The position numbers were made by a program, and so were the translations under genes. Positions 40,860 through 51,972 of a stretch of DNA of 64,000 bases are shown here, piece after piece. The stretch's first letter is position 1. Every line of letters starts with the position of its first letter. Source of the DNA: Nonomuraea roseoviolacea subsp. carminata (GTDB lineage Bacteria > Actinomycetota > Actinomycetes > Streptosporangiales > Streptosporangiaceae). Where the stretch lies: assembly GCF_024172185.1 (NCBI RefSeq), contig NZ_JAMZEC010000001.1, positions 6,479,001 through 6,543,000 of the forward strand, written 5' to 3'. The notes beneath the pieces are model-generated. The model was not told the origin of the DNA. It worked only from the letters and a program-made list of their open reading frames with translations, and did no database searches.

Positions 40860-41588
40860 ATGATGGGGCACACGCACGCGATGACCGGGGCCATCGCATG
40901 GCTGGGGCTCGCGCCGACGCTCGCGGCGCTGCCGATGGTGACGGAGTCGAGCCGGTTCATCGAGACGGGCATCATGGCCAACGCGCTGAGCCCGGCCGAG
41001 TTCATCGCCGGGGCGCTCGTCTGCGCGGGCGCGGCCATGCTCCCCGACCTCGACCACCCCAGCGCGACGATCGCCCAGACGTTCGGCCCCGTCACCTGGC
41101 TGCTGAGCAAGGCGGTCTGCTGGGTGAGCGGCGGCCACCGCGGCGCCACCCACTCCCTGGTGTTCGCGGTCGCGCTCGGGCTGGGCGCCCACTGGCTGGC
41201 CGGCGCCTACCCGATCGGGCGCGACATCCTGGTGGTCCTGCTCATCGGCCTCGCCTTACGCGCCATCGGCATCGGCATCCCCGGCAACAAGATGGGCTCG
41301 GCGCTCATCAACGTCGGGCTCACCGCCGGCCTGTACGCCGTCTTCCTCTCCCAGGGGGTGGGGTACGCCTGGCTCGGCATGGCGGTGGCGCTCGGCTGCT
41401 TCATCCACGTGTTCGGCGACTGCATGACCGAGCGTGGCTGCCCGGTGCTCTGGCCGATGTCGGTGAAGTTCGTGCTGCCGTGGAAGATCGGCATCAAGAC
41501 CGGCAAGAAGTTCGAGCAGAAGATCCTCGCCCCCGTGCTCTCCGTCGCCATCATCGGCCTGCTCTTCCTGCGCCTCGGGCCCGTGTGA
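40860..41588 (+). CDS. YdjM-like inner-membrane metal-dependent hydrolase
   Basis: The 242-residue polytopic protein has the LexA-regulated YdjM-family pattern: MGHTHAMTGAIAWLGL, AAMLPDLDHPSATIAQTFGP, GGHRGATHSLVFAVALG and FIHVFGDCMTERGCPVLWP. The repeated His and Asp pairs (HTH, DLDHP, HRGATHS, HVFGD) are the presumed metal ligands within the membrane. The physiological substrate is unknown. Two adjacent ATG codons (40860, 40863) could start it. It is a single gene followed by the aconitase promoter region. Confidence 0.88.
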   Translation: MMGHTHAMTGAIAWLGLAPTLAALPMVTESSRFIETGIMANALSPAEFIAGALVCAGAAMLPDLDHPSATIAQTFGPVTWLLSKAVCWVSGGHRGATHSLVFAVALGLGAHWLAGAYPIGRDILVVLLIGLALRAIGIGIPGNKMGSALINVGLTAGLYAVFLSQGVGYAWLGMAVALGCFIHVFGDCMTERGCPVLWPMSVKFVLPWKIGIKTGKKFEQKILAPVLSVAIIGLLFLRLGPV

Positions 41589-41640
41589 CGCCCGTATGAC
41601 GCCCGTGTGACGCCCCGGCGGGGCCGGGAAAGCCCGGTTA

Positions 41641-41684
41641 ACTTGATGTCGAGATACTTTCCGGGATATCTTGATGTCGAGACA
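41641..41684. promoter_or_regulatory. Twin operator-like sites upstream of aconitase
   Basis: CTTGATGTCGAGA occurs twice, at 41642 and 41670, 28 bp apart. The longer second site TCTTGATGTCGAGA is an imperfect palindrome. The spacing puts both sites on nearly the same helix face. They lie about 165-205 bp before the acnA start and are probable binding sites for a regulator not encoded in this window. Confidence 0.6.
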
Positions 41685-41846
41685 CCGCTGCAACCACCGG
41701 TTAGGGTCACCTAACGTGCTGATCAGTCCCGGGGTGCGGCAGGATTCAACTGGGAGCGAATCCGGCATAGCGCGCGCAATGCCGCGGGCAGGCAGCCGCG
41801 AGCGTCCCCACGATCACGCAACGGTCTATGGAGGAGGCGAATCACC

Positions 41847-44633
<2,787 letters not shown>

Positions 44634-44643
44634 CACCTGACGC

Positions 44644-44681
44644 GAGGACGCCGCCTTCGGGAATCCGGGGGCGGCGTCCTC
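44644..44681 (+). terminator. Hairpin terminator after acnA
   Basis: A perfect 12-bp stem (GAGGACGCCGCC at 44644-44655 and its complement at 44670-44681) with a 14-base loop begins 11 bp after the acnA stop. There is no long T-run, as is common in high-GC actinomycetes. Confidence 0.75.
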
Positions 44682-44800
44682 ACGTGTTCTCCGCGACTCC
44701 CGACCGGGACTCCCACGGCACGCCCATCAGCCCGCGGAGACTCCCCGGCTGGGACTCCCCGCACCGGGCCGCCGTGAGGGGCGGTGATTGACTCGTCCGC

Positions 44801-45526
44801 GTGACTTCTTCGGAATTAGTGCTCCTTATCGGCTCTGTTGCGGTTTTCGTGGGCGCGATCGTGCAGGGCAGCGTGGGCTTCGGCCTCGGGCTGGTCGCCG
44901 CGCCCGTCCTCACCCTCGTCGACCCGGGCGTGATGCCCGGCGCGATGCAGGTGGCGAACATGACGTTGCCGCTGCTGACCCTGGCCGCCGAGTGGCGACG
45001 GGTGGACTGGCGCGGGCTCGGGTTCGCGGTCCTCGGCAGACTGCCGGGCAGCGCCGTCGGCGCGGTGATCGTGGTCCACGTGTCGGTCCACGCGCTGGGC
45101 GTCCTGGTCGGGGCCATGGTGCTGGTCGCGGTGGTCCTCACGGCGAGCGCTCTGGCCGTCCCGCGCAACGGCGCGACGATCGCGGGGGCGGGATTCGTCT
45201 CGGGCGTCACGGGCACGGCCACCGGCATCGGCGGCCCGCCGATCGCGCTGGTCTACCAGCACGCCAAGGGGCCGCAGATCCGCGCGACCCTGGCCATGTT
45301 CTTCTTCCTGAGCGCCGCCCAGTCGCTGCTCATCCTGGCCGCGGTGGACCGGCTGCCGGCCCGGGCCCTGGTGACGGGCGGCGTGCTGCTCGTCCCGATG
45401 GCGCTCGGCTTCGCCGTGTCGGGGCCGCTGCGGCGCTACCTCGACGGCGGCAAGGTCCGGACCGCGGTCCTGGCGGTGGCGGTCACGTCGGCGGTGGTGC
45501 TGATCACCCAGAGCGTGGCGTTCTGA
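44801..45526 (+). CDS. TSUP-family (TauE/SafE) permease
   Basis: The 241-residue membrane protein has about eight hydrophobic helices and the TSUP signatures: FVGAIVQGSVGFGLGLVAAP near the N-terminus, and VSGVTGTATGIGGPPIALVY in the second half. Members export or import sulfite, sulfoacetate or other organosulfonates and some carboxylates. The substrate is not predictable here. GTG at 44801 gives MTSSELVLL. Neighbours give no pathway clue. Confidence 0.87.
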   Translation: MTSSELVLLIGSVAVFVGAIVQGSVGFGLGLVAAPVLTLVDPGVMPGAMQVANMTLPLLTLAAEWRRVDWRGLGFAVLGRLPGSAVGAVIVVHVSVHALGVLVGAMVLVAVVLTASALAVPRNGATIAGAGFVSGVTGTATGIGGPPIALVYQHAKGPQIRATLAMFFFLSAAQSLLILAAVDRLPARALVTGGVLLVPMALGFAVSGPLRRYLDGGKVRTAVLAVAVTSAVVLITQSVAF

Positions 45527-45543
45527 CCCGCCGCTCCGGGCGT

Positions 45544-46305
45544 CTAGCCGGCTTCGAGCACGAAGAACAAGAAGCACAGGAACCTGGTGCGGGTGGGCTC
45601 GAATTCGCGGAGCTCCTCGGGGAACAGGTCGCGGGCCTCCGGTGCGAAGGGCGGTTCGCTGATGACGCTGATGCGAAAGCCCGCCGCGGTGAAGGCTTCG
45701 GTCATCGCGTGCAGCGGCCGGTGCCAGAAGGTCATCCGGGCGGTCTGCCCTCCCATGGTCCATTCCTCGGTCCGACTGCGGGTCTCGAAGTACTTGGGCT
45801 TCTCCCCGGCCATGTGCTGGAAGAGGGTGGTGGAGAAAGGATGGTCGACCGAGACGAGGAGTCTGCCGCCAGGCTTCAGCACGCGTCGCAGCTCGGCCAG
45901 CGTCGGTCCCCAGTCCTCCAGGTAGTGCAGCACCAGGGACGCGATGACGTCGTCGAACGCCTCGTCGGGGAAGGGCAGGGGGCCGGCCAGGTCGGCGACC
46001 CGCAGATCCGCGTCGGCGCCCAGCCGCTGCCGGGCCTGCTCCAGCATCCCGGCACTCGCGTCGACGCCGGTCACGATGGCCCCTCGATCGCGCAGCTCGG
46101 AGAACAGGGGACCGGAGCCGCAGCCGGCGTCGAGAATGCGTCTTCCGGCCACATTCCCGGCGAGCTCCAGCATCGCGGGCCGTTCGTAGTACGCGTTCGC
46201 GAGGCTCGTCTCGTTCTCGGCCGCGTACCCCTCGGCGATCATGTCGTAAGCGTTGAGGTGGGAGGGGTTCGCGGTCTCGACGTGATCTTCGGGCGTGGTG
46301 GACAT
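45544..46305 (-). CDS. SAM-dependent methyltransferase (class I)
   Basis: The 253-residue protein has the SAM-binding motif RRILDAGCGSGPLFSELRDRG, the acidic strand TGVDASAGMLEQAR, and the post-motif DEAFDDVIASLVLHYLEDW, then LAELRRVLKPGGRLLVSV. It resembles the general small-molecule or ubiquinone/UbiE-like group, whose substrates vary. ATG at 46305 is used; ATG at 46314 would add three residues. It is a single minus-strand gene that converges on the TSUP permease and diverges from the xylose transporter operon. Confidence 0.85.
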   Translation of the reverse strand: MSTTPEDHVETANPSHLNAYDMIAEGYAAENETSLANAYYERPAMLELAGNVAGRRILDAGCGSGPLFSELRDRGAIVTGVDASAGMLEQARQRLGADADLRVADLAGPLPFPDEAFDDVIASLVLHYLEDWGPTLAELRRVLKPGGRLLVSVDHPFSTTLFQHMAGEKPKYFETRSRTEEWTMGGQTARMTFWHRPLHAMTEAFTAAGFRISVISEPPFAPEARDLFPEELREFEPTRTRFLCFLFFVLEAG

Positions 46306-46424
46306 GCGGGCCATTCTGGCCCAGCGGCCTCGGCGGCGCGGGCATACGGCAGATCTTGATGGCGCGGAGCTCGCCCGACGTGGGAGGCGGAGGGTCTCCG
46401 CCCGGTTGAGGTGACGTTTCTGGA

Positions 46425-46440
46425 TTGTTACTGGGAACAA
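46425..46440. promoter_or_regulatory. Operator-like inverted repeat upstream of the sugar ABC transporter
   Basis: TTGTTactgggAACAA is a 5-bp inverted repeat with a 6-bp spacer, about 100 bp before the solute-binding protein gene. ROK-family xylose regulators bind TTGTT/AACAA-type palindromes. The ROK gene at the end of this operon is the likely binder. Confidence 0.5.
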
Positions 46441-46540
46441 CAAACTGCCCCGCCGGAGGGTCTTCCAATGTGGCCGGAGGCGGAATACGTTGCCGCAAAC
46501 AACATTCATCCGGGCCCCTCCGGAAGAAAGGACCCTGCAC

Positions 46541-47650
46541 ATGCGCAAGGGGATCCTCAGCCTGACCGCCGCGGCCGCCGCGCTCGCCCTCGGTCTCACC
46601 GCCTGCGGGGGCGACGGCGGTCAGAGCACGACCGGCGCCTCGGCATCGAGTTCGCAGAAGGCCGCCGGCAAGATCGGCGTCATCCTGCCCGACAGCAAGT
46701 CCTCGGCCCGCTGGGAGACGGCGGACCGCAAGTACCTGGAGGAGGCGTTCAAGGCCGCCGGGGTGCAGTACGACATCCAGAACGCCCAGAACGACAAGAC
46801 CGCCTTCCAGACCATCGCCGACCAGATGATGACCAACGGCGCCACCGTCCTGATGATCGTCAACCTGGACAGCGGCACCGGCAAGACCGTGATCGACAAG
46901 GCCCGCTCGCAGGGCGTGGTCACCATCGACTACGACCGGCTCACCCTGGGCGGCGGCGCCGCCTACTACGTCAGCTTCGACAACACCAAGGTCGGCCAGC
47001 TCCAGGGCGAGGGCCTGGCCAAGTGCCTGGCCGACAAGAAGGCCGACAAGCCGATCGTGGCCTACCTCAACGGCTCGCCGACCGACAACAACGCCACCCT
47101 CTTCAAGGCCGGCTACGACGGCGTGCTCAAGCCCAAGTTCGACTCCGGCGAGTACGTCAAGGGTCCCGAGCAGTCCGTGCCCGACTGGGACAACACCCAG
47201 GCCGGGACGCTCTTCGAGCAGATGCTCACCACGCAGCCCAAGATCGCCGGCGTGCTCGCCGCCAACGACGGCCTCGGCAACGCCGCCATCACGGTGCTGA
47301 AGAAGAACAAGCTCAACGGCAAGGTGCCGGTCACCGGCCAGGACGCCACCGTGCAGGGCCTGCAGAACATCCTCGCCGGCGACCAGTGCATGACCGTCTA
47401 CAAGGCGGTCAAGAAGGAGGCCGACGCCGCCGCCAAGCTCGCGGTCGCGCTGGCCAAGGGCGAGAAGCCGGCGGCGAGCGGCAGCGTCAAGGACCCCGAG
47501 TCCGGCAAGGACGTCCCGTCCGAGCTGATGGAGCCGGTGTCCATCACGTTCGACTCCGTGAAGGACGTGGTCGCCGACGGCTACGTCACCAAGGAGGAGT
47601 TGTGCACGGGCGACTTCGCCGCCAAGTGCACCGAGGCAGGAATCCAGTAA
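46541..47650 (+). CDS. xylF: Xylose-type ABC transporter solute-binding lipoprotein
   Basis: The 369-residue periplasm-facing binding protein is anchored by a lipobox (LGLTACGGD). After an Ala/Ser linker comes the type I periplasmic sugar-binding fold: KIGVILPDSKSSARWETADR, GATVLMIVNLDSGTGK, GVVTIDYDRL, and VLAANDGLGNAAI. This is the XylF pattern for D-xylose and similar pentoses. GAAAGGA precedes the ATG at 46541. It is the first gene of a four-gene operon with ATPase, permease and ROK regulator. Sugar specificity is inferred from similarity to XylF and from the ROK gene. Confidence 0.92.
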   Translation: MRKGILSLTAAAAALALGLTACGGDGGQSTTGASASSSQKAAGKIGVILPDSKSSARWETADRKYLEEAFKAAGVQYDIQNAQNDKTAFQTIADQMMTNGATVLMIVNLDSGTGKTVIDKARSQGVVTIDYDRLTLGGGAAYYVSFDNTKVGQLQGEGLAKCLADKKADKPIVAYLNGSPTDNNATLFKAGYDGVLKPKFDSGEYVKGPEQSVPDWDNTQAGTLFEQMLTTQPKIAGVLAANDGLGNAAITVLKKNKLNGKVPVTGQDATVQGLQNILAGDQCMTVYKAVKKEADAAAKLAVALAKGEKPAASGSVKDPESGKDVPSELMEPVSITFDSVKDVVADGYVTKEELCTGDFAAKCTEAGIQ

Positions 47651-47711
47651 CGAAGCTCATCCGGGGCGCGGCCGGGCGACACCTGGCCGCGCCCCTCCCC
47701 GAGGGAGACCC

Positions 47712-48476
47712 ATGACCCCCCTGCTCGAGGCGCGCGGGATCGACAAGAGCTTCGGCCCCGTGAAGGTCCTGCACGACGTGACGTTCTCCGCCTACGCCGG
47801 CGAGGTGACCGCGCTCGTCGGCGACAACGGCGCCGGCAAGTCGACGCTGGTCAAGTGCATCGGCGGCATCCACCCCATCGACAACGGCGAGCTGCTGTTC
47901 GACGGCCGTCCCGTCCAGGTGAACGGCCCGCGCGACGCGGGCGAGCTCGGCATCGAGATCGTCTACCAGGACCTCGCGCTCTGCGACAACCTGGACATCG
48001 TCCAGAACATGTTCCTCGGCCGGGAGCGCCGCAGGGGCGTGGTCCTGGACGAGGACACCATGGAGGAGCTCGCCGAGCAGACCCTGAGCAGCCTCTCCGT
48101 CCGCACGGTCAAGTCCATCCGCCAGCTGGTCTCCAGCCTGTCCGGCGGCCAGCGCCAGACCGTCGCCATCGCCAAGGCCGTGCTGTGGGACAGCAAGGTC
48201 GTCATCCTCGACGAGCCGACCGCCGCCCTCGGCGTCGCCCAGACCGCGCAGGTGCTGGAGCTGGTGCGCCGCCTGGCCGACAACGGCCTGGCCGTCGTGC
48301 TCATCTCGCACAACATGAACGACGTCTTCGCCGTCTCCGACCGGATCGCGGCGCTCTACCTCGGCAGGATGGCCGCCCAGGTCAAGACCGCCGACGTGAC
48401 GCACGCCCAGGTCGTCGAACTGATCACTTCCGGCCGGAGCGGAGACCTCGGCCTCAAGAACGGGGCTGTGGCATGA
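47712..48476 (+). CDS. xylG: Sugar ABC transporter ATP-binding protein
   Basis: The 254-residue ATPase has Walker A GDNGAGKST, Q-loop EIVYQDLALCDN, signature LSGGQRQ, Walker B VVILDEPTAALG, and the switch His in LISHNMNDVF. Unlike E. coli XylG or RbsA, which fuse two ATPase domains, it has a single domain, so it must act as a homodimer. Single-domain versions are common in actinobacterial sugar importers of this type. Its stop overlaps the permease ATG (ATGA). Confidence 0.93.
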   Translation: MTPLLEARGIDKSFGPVKVLHDVTFSAYAGEVTALVGDNGAGKSTLVKCIGGIHPIDNGELLFDGRPVQVNGPRDAGELGIEIVYQDLALCDNLDIVQNMFLGRERRRGVVLDEDTMEELAEQTLSSLSVRTVKSIRQLVSSLSGGQRQTVAIAKAVLWDSKVVILDEPTAALGVAQTAQVLELVRRLADNGLAVVLISHNMNDVFAVSDRIAALYLGRMAAQVKTADVTHAQVVELITSGRSGDLGLKNGAVA

Positions 48477-49738
48477 GCAGCAAGGTCAAGGAACTCCCCG
48501 GCGAGGCGGTCGCGGCGGCCGTGCGCTCGCCGTCGATCGCCCACAGCGCCCGCGCCTACACCGAGCGGGTGCGCGCCGGCGACATGGGCGCGCTGCCCGC
48601 CGTCCTCGGGCTGGTGGTGCTGTGCACGGCGTTCGCGCTGGCGCGGCCCGCCTTCCTCACCGCCATCAACTTCGCCAACCTCTTCACCCAGGGCGCGGCC
48701 ATCACCGTGATCGCCATGGGCCTGGTGTTCGTGCTGCTCATCGGCGAGATCGACCTGTCGGCGGGCTTCACCAGCGGCGTCTGCGCGGCCGTCCTCGCGG
48801 TCGCCCTCACCAACATGGGGCTGCCCTGGTACGTCGGGGTGCTCGCCGCGATCGTCACCGGCGCGGTCATCGGCACCGTGCTCGGCGCCATCGTGGCCAA
48901 GGTCGGCATCCCGTCGTTCGTGGTGACGCTGGCCGCGTTCCTCGCCTTCCAGGGTCTCGTGCTGGTCCTGGTGAACGAGGGCACGAACATCTCCATCAAC
49001 GACCCGGTCATCAAGGCCGTCGCGCAGCGCAACCTGCCGCCGGCGCTCGGCTGGGCGCTCTACGCGCTGAGCGTGCTCGCGTACGCGGGGCTGCAGGTGG
49101 TGCGGGCGCGCAAGCGGGCCGCGCGCGGCCTGGTGGCCGACCCGCCGTCGCTCATCGCCGCCCGGGTGGGCGCCCTGGCGGTCCTCGCGGGCGTGGCGGT
49201 GTACGTGCTCAACCTGGAGCGCAGCTTCAACCCGGCGTTCGCCTCGCTCAAGGGCGTGCCGATCGTCGTGCCGGTCATCCTGGCGCTGCTCGTGCTGTGG
49301 ACGTTCGTGCTGCGGCGCACCGCGTTCGGCCGGCACGTGTACGCGGTCGGCGGCAACGCCGAGGCGGCCCGCCGGGCCGGCATCGCGGTGGACCGGATCC
49401 GGGTGAGCGCGTTCGTCATCTGCTCCGCGATGGCGGCCGTCGGCGGCATCGTCGCCGCCTCCCGGGCCAGCTCGGTGGACCCGAACACGGGCGGCAGCTC
49501 CGTGCTGCTGTACGCGGTGGGCGCGGCGGTGATCGGCGGGACGAGCCTGTTCGGCGGCAAGGGCCGGGTGCTCGACGCCGTGCTCGGCGGCGCCGTCATC
49601 GCGGTCATCGACAACGGCATGGCCCTCATGCAGTACGGTTCGAGCGTCAAATACCTGGTCACCGGCTTCGTCCTGCTCCTCGCGGCGGGGGTCGACGCCC
49701 TGGCCCGCAAGCGCGCGGCCGCCGCTGGTCTAAGGTGA
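48473..49738 (+). CDS. xylH: Sugar ABC transporter permease
   Basis: The 421-residue polytopic permease belongs to the ribose/xylose importer class. It shows AAITVIAMGLVFVLLIGEIDLS, a typical early helix and loop, GIPSFVVTLAAFLAFQGLVL, RTAFGRHVYAVGGNAEAARR with the conserved GGN loop, and SVLLYAVGAAVIGGTSLFGGKG. A central insert (VVRARKRAARGL and around) is typical of XylH-like permeases. Translation is coupled to the ATPase gene, and the stop overlaps a GTG that may begin the regulator. Confidence 0.93.
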   Translation: MSSKVKELPGEAVAAAVRSPSIAHSARAYTERVRAGDMGALPAVLGLVVLCTAFALARPAFLTAINFANLFTQGAAITVIAMGLVFVLLIGEIDLSAGFTSGVCAAVLAVALTNMGLPWYVGVLAAIVTGAVIGTVLGAIVAKVGIPSFVVTLAAFLAFQGLVLVLVNEGTNISINDPVIKAVAQRNLPPALGWALYALSVLAYAGLQVVRARKRAARGLVADPPSLIAARVGALAVLAGVAVYVLNLERSFNPAFASLKGVPIVVPVILALLVLWTFVLRRTAFGRHVYAVGGNAEAARRAGIAVDRIRVSAFVICSAMAAVGGIVAASRASSVDPNTGGSSVLLYAVGAAVIGGTSLFGGKGRVLDAVLGGAVIAVIDNGMALMQYGSSVKYLVTGFVLLLAAGVDALARKRAAAAGLR

Positions 49739-49773
49739 TCAGCGACTTCCCGTCGTTCAAGGATGCTCAGACG

Positions 49774-51027
49774 ATGCGTGCCGGCCCCTCGCAGGAGGAC
49801 ATCAGGCGCCACAACCTCGGCGCGCTGCTTCGCCATGTCCACCTCGGGGGGCCGATCTCGCGGGCCGAGCTGACCGCGAAGATGGGGCTGAACCGCAGCA
49901 CCATCATGGCGCTGACCTCCGACCTCACCGCCGCGGGGCTGGTGCGCGAGGAGCTGCCGCGCGAGACCGGGCGGGCCGGCCGCCCGTCGCTGGTGGTGCG
50001 GCCGGAGTCGTCGCGGGTGTACGTGTTCGCCTTCGACGTGGGCCCCGACCGGCTGGCCGCGGCCCGGGTCGGGCTGGGCGGGGCGATCCTCGACCGCCGG
50101 GAGACGGCGCGCCGGCGCGGGCCGTTCGACCTGGACGAGCTGGCCGGGACGCTGGCCGGTTTCGCCCGGCAGATGCGGCGCAAGACGCGCCCGGACACGG
50201 TGTGCGTCGGCGCCGCGGCGGCGGTCTCCGGCGGCGTGCGCAAGGACGACGGCGTGATCATGTTCGGGCCGAACCTGGGCGCGGAGTCGGTGCCGTTCGG
50301 TGAGGAGCTGGGCCGCCGGCTGGGCCTGGGGCTGCCGGTGAGCGTGGGCAACGACGCGAACCTGGCGGCGCTGGCCGAGCACAGCCGGGGGGTGGCCGTC
50401 GGGGTGCGCGACCTCATCTACCTGCACGGTGACGTGGGCATCGGGGGCGGCATCATCACCGGCGGGCACCTGCTCGGCGGCCACGACGGTTACGGCGGCG
50501 AGGTCGGCCACATGGTGGTCAACCCGGGCGGGCAGCCGTGCGGGTGCGGCTCGCGCGGCTGCCTGGAGGCCGAGGTGGGGGAGCGCGCCCTCCTGGAGGC
50601 GGCGGGTCGGGTGGCTGCGCGCGGTGACACTCGTGCGAATGCGCTCTCCCACGACGGGGACGGTGCGGGGCGTCAGGGGCGGGACGCCGTGCGGGCCGTG
50701 GTGGACGCGGCCGACCGGGGCGACATCGTGGCGCAGGAGGCGCTCAAGCGGGTGGGCGGCTGGCTCGGGCTGGGCGTGGCCAACCTGGTCAACATCTTCA
50801 ACCCCGAGATGGTGATCTTCGGGGGCATGCTGCGCGAGGTGTACCTGGGGTCGGCGGCCCAGGTGCGCAGCCGGCTCGCGACGAACGCGATGGGCCCGCA
50901 GCGCGAGCGGCTGCGGCTGCGCACCTCGGCCCTGGCCGACGACGCGACGCTGGTGGGGGCGGCCGAGCTGGCCTTCGCCCACGTCCTGGCCGATCCGCTG
51001 GAGGTCCTGGCCCGCGTCACCGGCTGA
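49774..51027 (+). CDS. ROK-family transcriptional regulator (XylR-like)
   Basis: The 417-residue repressor has an N-terminal winged helix (DIRRHNLGALLRHVHLGGPI, then SRAELTAKMGLNRSTIMALT) and a ROK sugar-kinase fold with a zinc motif (CGCGSRGCLE). It presumably binds the transported sugar and controls the upstream operon, whose promoter has a TTGTT/AACAA palindrome. ATG at 49774 is preceded by AAGGA. A GTG at 49735 overlapping the permease stop is an alternative that adds 13 residues. It is encoded at the end of the transporter operon, giving feedback control. Confidence 0.92.
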   Translation: MRAGPSQEDIRRHNLGALLRHVHLGGPISRAELTAKMGLNRSTIMALTSDLTAAGLVREELPRETGRAGRPSLVVRPESSRVYVFAFDVGPDRLAAARVGLGGAILDRRETARRRGPFDLDELAGTLAGFARQMRRKTRPDTVCVGAAAAVSGGVRKDDGVIMFGPNLGAESVPFGEELGRRLGLGLPVSVGNDANLAALAEHSRGVAVGVRDLIYLHGDVGIGGGIITGGHLLGGHDGYGGEVGHMVVNPGGQPCGCGSRGCLEAEVGERALLEAAGRVAARGDTRANALSHDGDGAGRQGRDAVRAVVDAADRGDIVAQEALKRVGGWLGLGVANLVNIFNPEMVIFGGMLREVYLGSAAQVRSRLATNAMGPQRERLRLRTSALADDATLVGAAELAFAHVLADPLEVLARVTG

Positions 51028-51045
51028 CTCCCCGGCCCGGGCCGG

Positions 51046-51855
51046 TCAGGAGACGCGGGCGAGCGATGCCTTCCAGGTGTTGCAGGAGCCGGCCGAGCCG
51101 CTGGTGTAGCCGCGGTTCTGCCAGTAGGCGAGGTTGCGCGGCTTGCCGTGCACCTTGCTCTCCTCGGCCTCGCGGACGGCGCCGATCCACTGGTCCCAGG
51201 TGATGCCGGGGTCGATGGAGTCGAGCGCGACGCTGTAGAAGACGCCGGCGAAGCACTCGGCCTGCATCTCCAGCCGGTGGCTGACGATGGAGCGGGCGCC
51301 GCCGCGGGCCCGCCAGTAGAGCCGGTTCTGCTCGTCCAGCATGCCGGTGAGCTGCTGCACGTGGTGGCCCCACTCGTGGGCGACGGAGTGGGCGATGTTC
51401 ATCTTGAACGGGTCGGTGAGGTCCCGCTTCATGATGCGGATGGCGACGGTGCGCTGTGCGGGGCAGTACTGGGCGCCGTTGCTGGTGATCCTGCCGCAGA
51501 CCGACGAGCTGCCCGTCGTGATCGTCACCTTCGGGGAGGTGTAGGCGAGGCCGGCGGCCTTGAACCGGACGGCCCAGAACCGGTCGGCGCAGCGGGCCAT
51601 CGCCCGGTGGAACGTCTTGAGCGAGGCGGCGCTGCCCTCCCGGATCTCCGGGATGGGGCAGGACAGCGGGGAGGCGGTGCCGGAGCGGTAGATCCGGTTC
51701 TCGGCCAGGACGGCGGGGGGCGCCGCGGCCGCGTGGGGGGCGCCGGACGCCGTCTGTGCCGTGGGGGCGCCCGCCGCGGTCTGCGCGCCGGCCGTACCGG
51801 GCAGACCGAGGCCCGCGATCACGCAGACCGACGCTGCGACAAGGGGAATACGCAC
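51046..51855 (-). CDS. Secreted neutral zinc metallopeptidase (copy 1)
   Basis: The 269-residue protein has a signal peptide (VAASVCVIAGLGLPGTAGA) and an Ala/Thr-rich pro-region. The catalytic zinc motif is HEWGHH in IAHSVAHEWGHHVQQLTG. A downstream EMQAECFAGVF helix contributes the third ligand. The family is the bacterial neutral zinc metallopeptidase group (YpfJ/Pfam Zn_peptidase type), whose physiological substrates are unclear. Paired cysteines (SCPI, CADRF, VCGRI, YCPA, SCNTW) suggest disulfides outside the cell. GTG at 51855 is used as start. A close paralogue lies 118 bp upstream on the same strand. Confidence 0.87.
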   Translation of the reverse strand: MRIPLVAASVCVIAGLGLPGTAGAQTAAGAPTAQTASGAPHAAAAPPAVLAENRIYRSGTASPLSCPIPEIREGSAASLKTFHRAMARCADRFWAVRFKAAGLAYTSPKVTITTGSSSVCGRITSNGAQYCPAQRTVAIRIMKRDLTDPFKMNIAHSVAHEWGHHVQQLTGMLDEQNRLYWRARGGARSIVSHRLEMQAECFAGVFYSVALDSIDPGITWDQWIGAVREAEESKVHGKPRNLAYWQNRGYTSGSAGSCNTWKASLARVS

Positions 51856-51972
51856 GATCGCGGATACTAGACCAGTTGATGGTGATTTGGTGGGCTGTCT
51901 GGGGAAACGCGGGAAAAGCACGGCGCGGCCGCGTCCCCGGGGGACACGACCGCGCCGATGGAGCAGGGCGGG

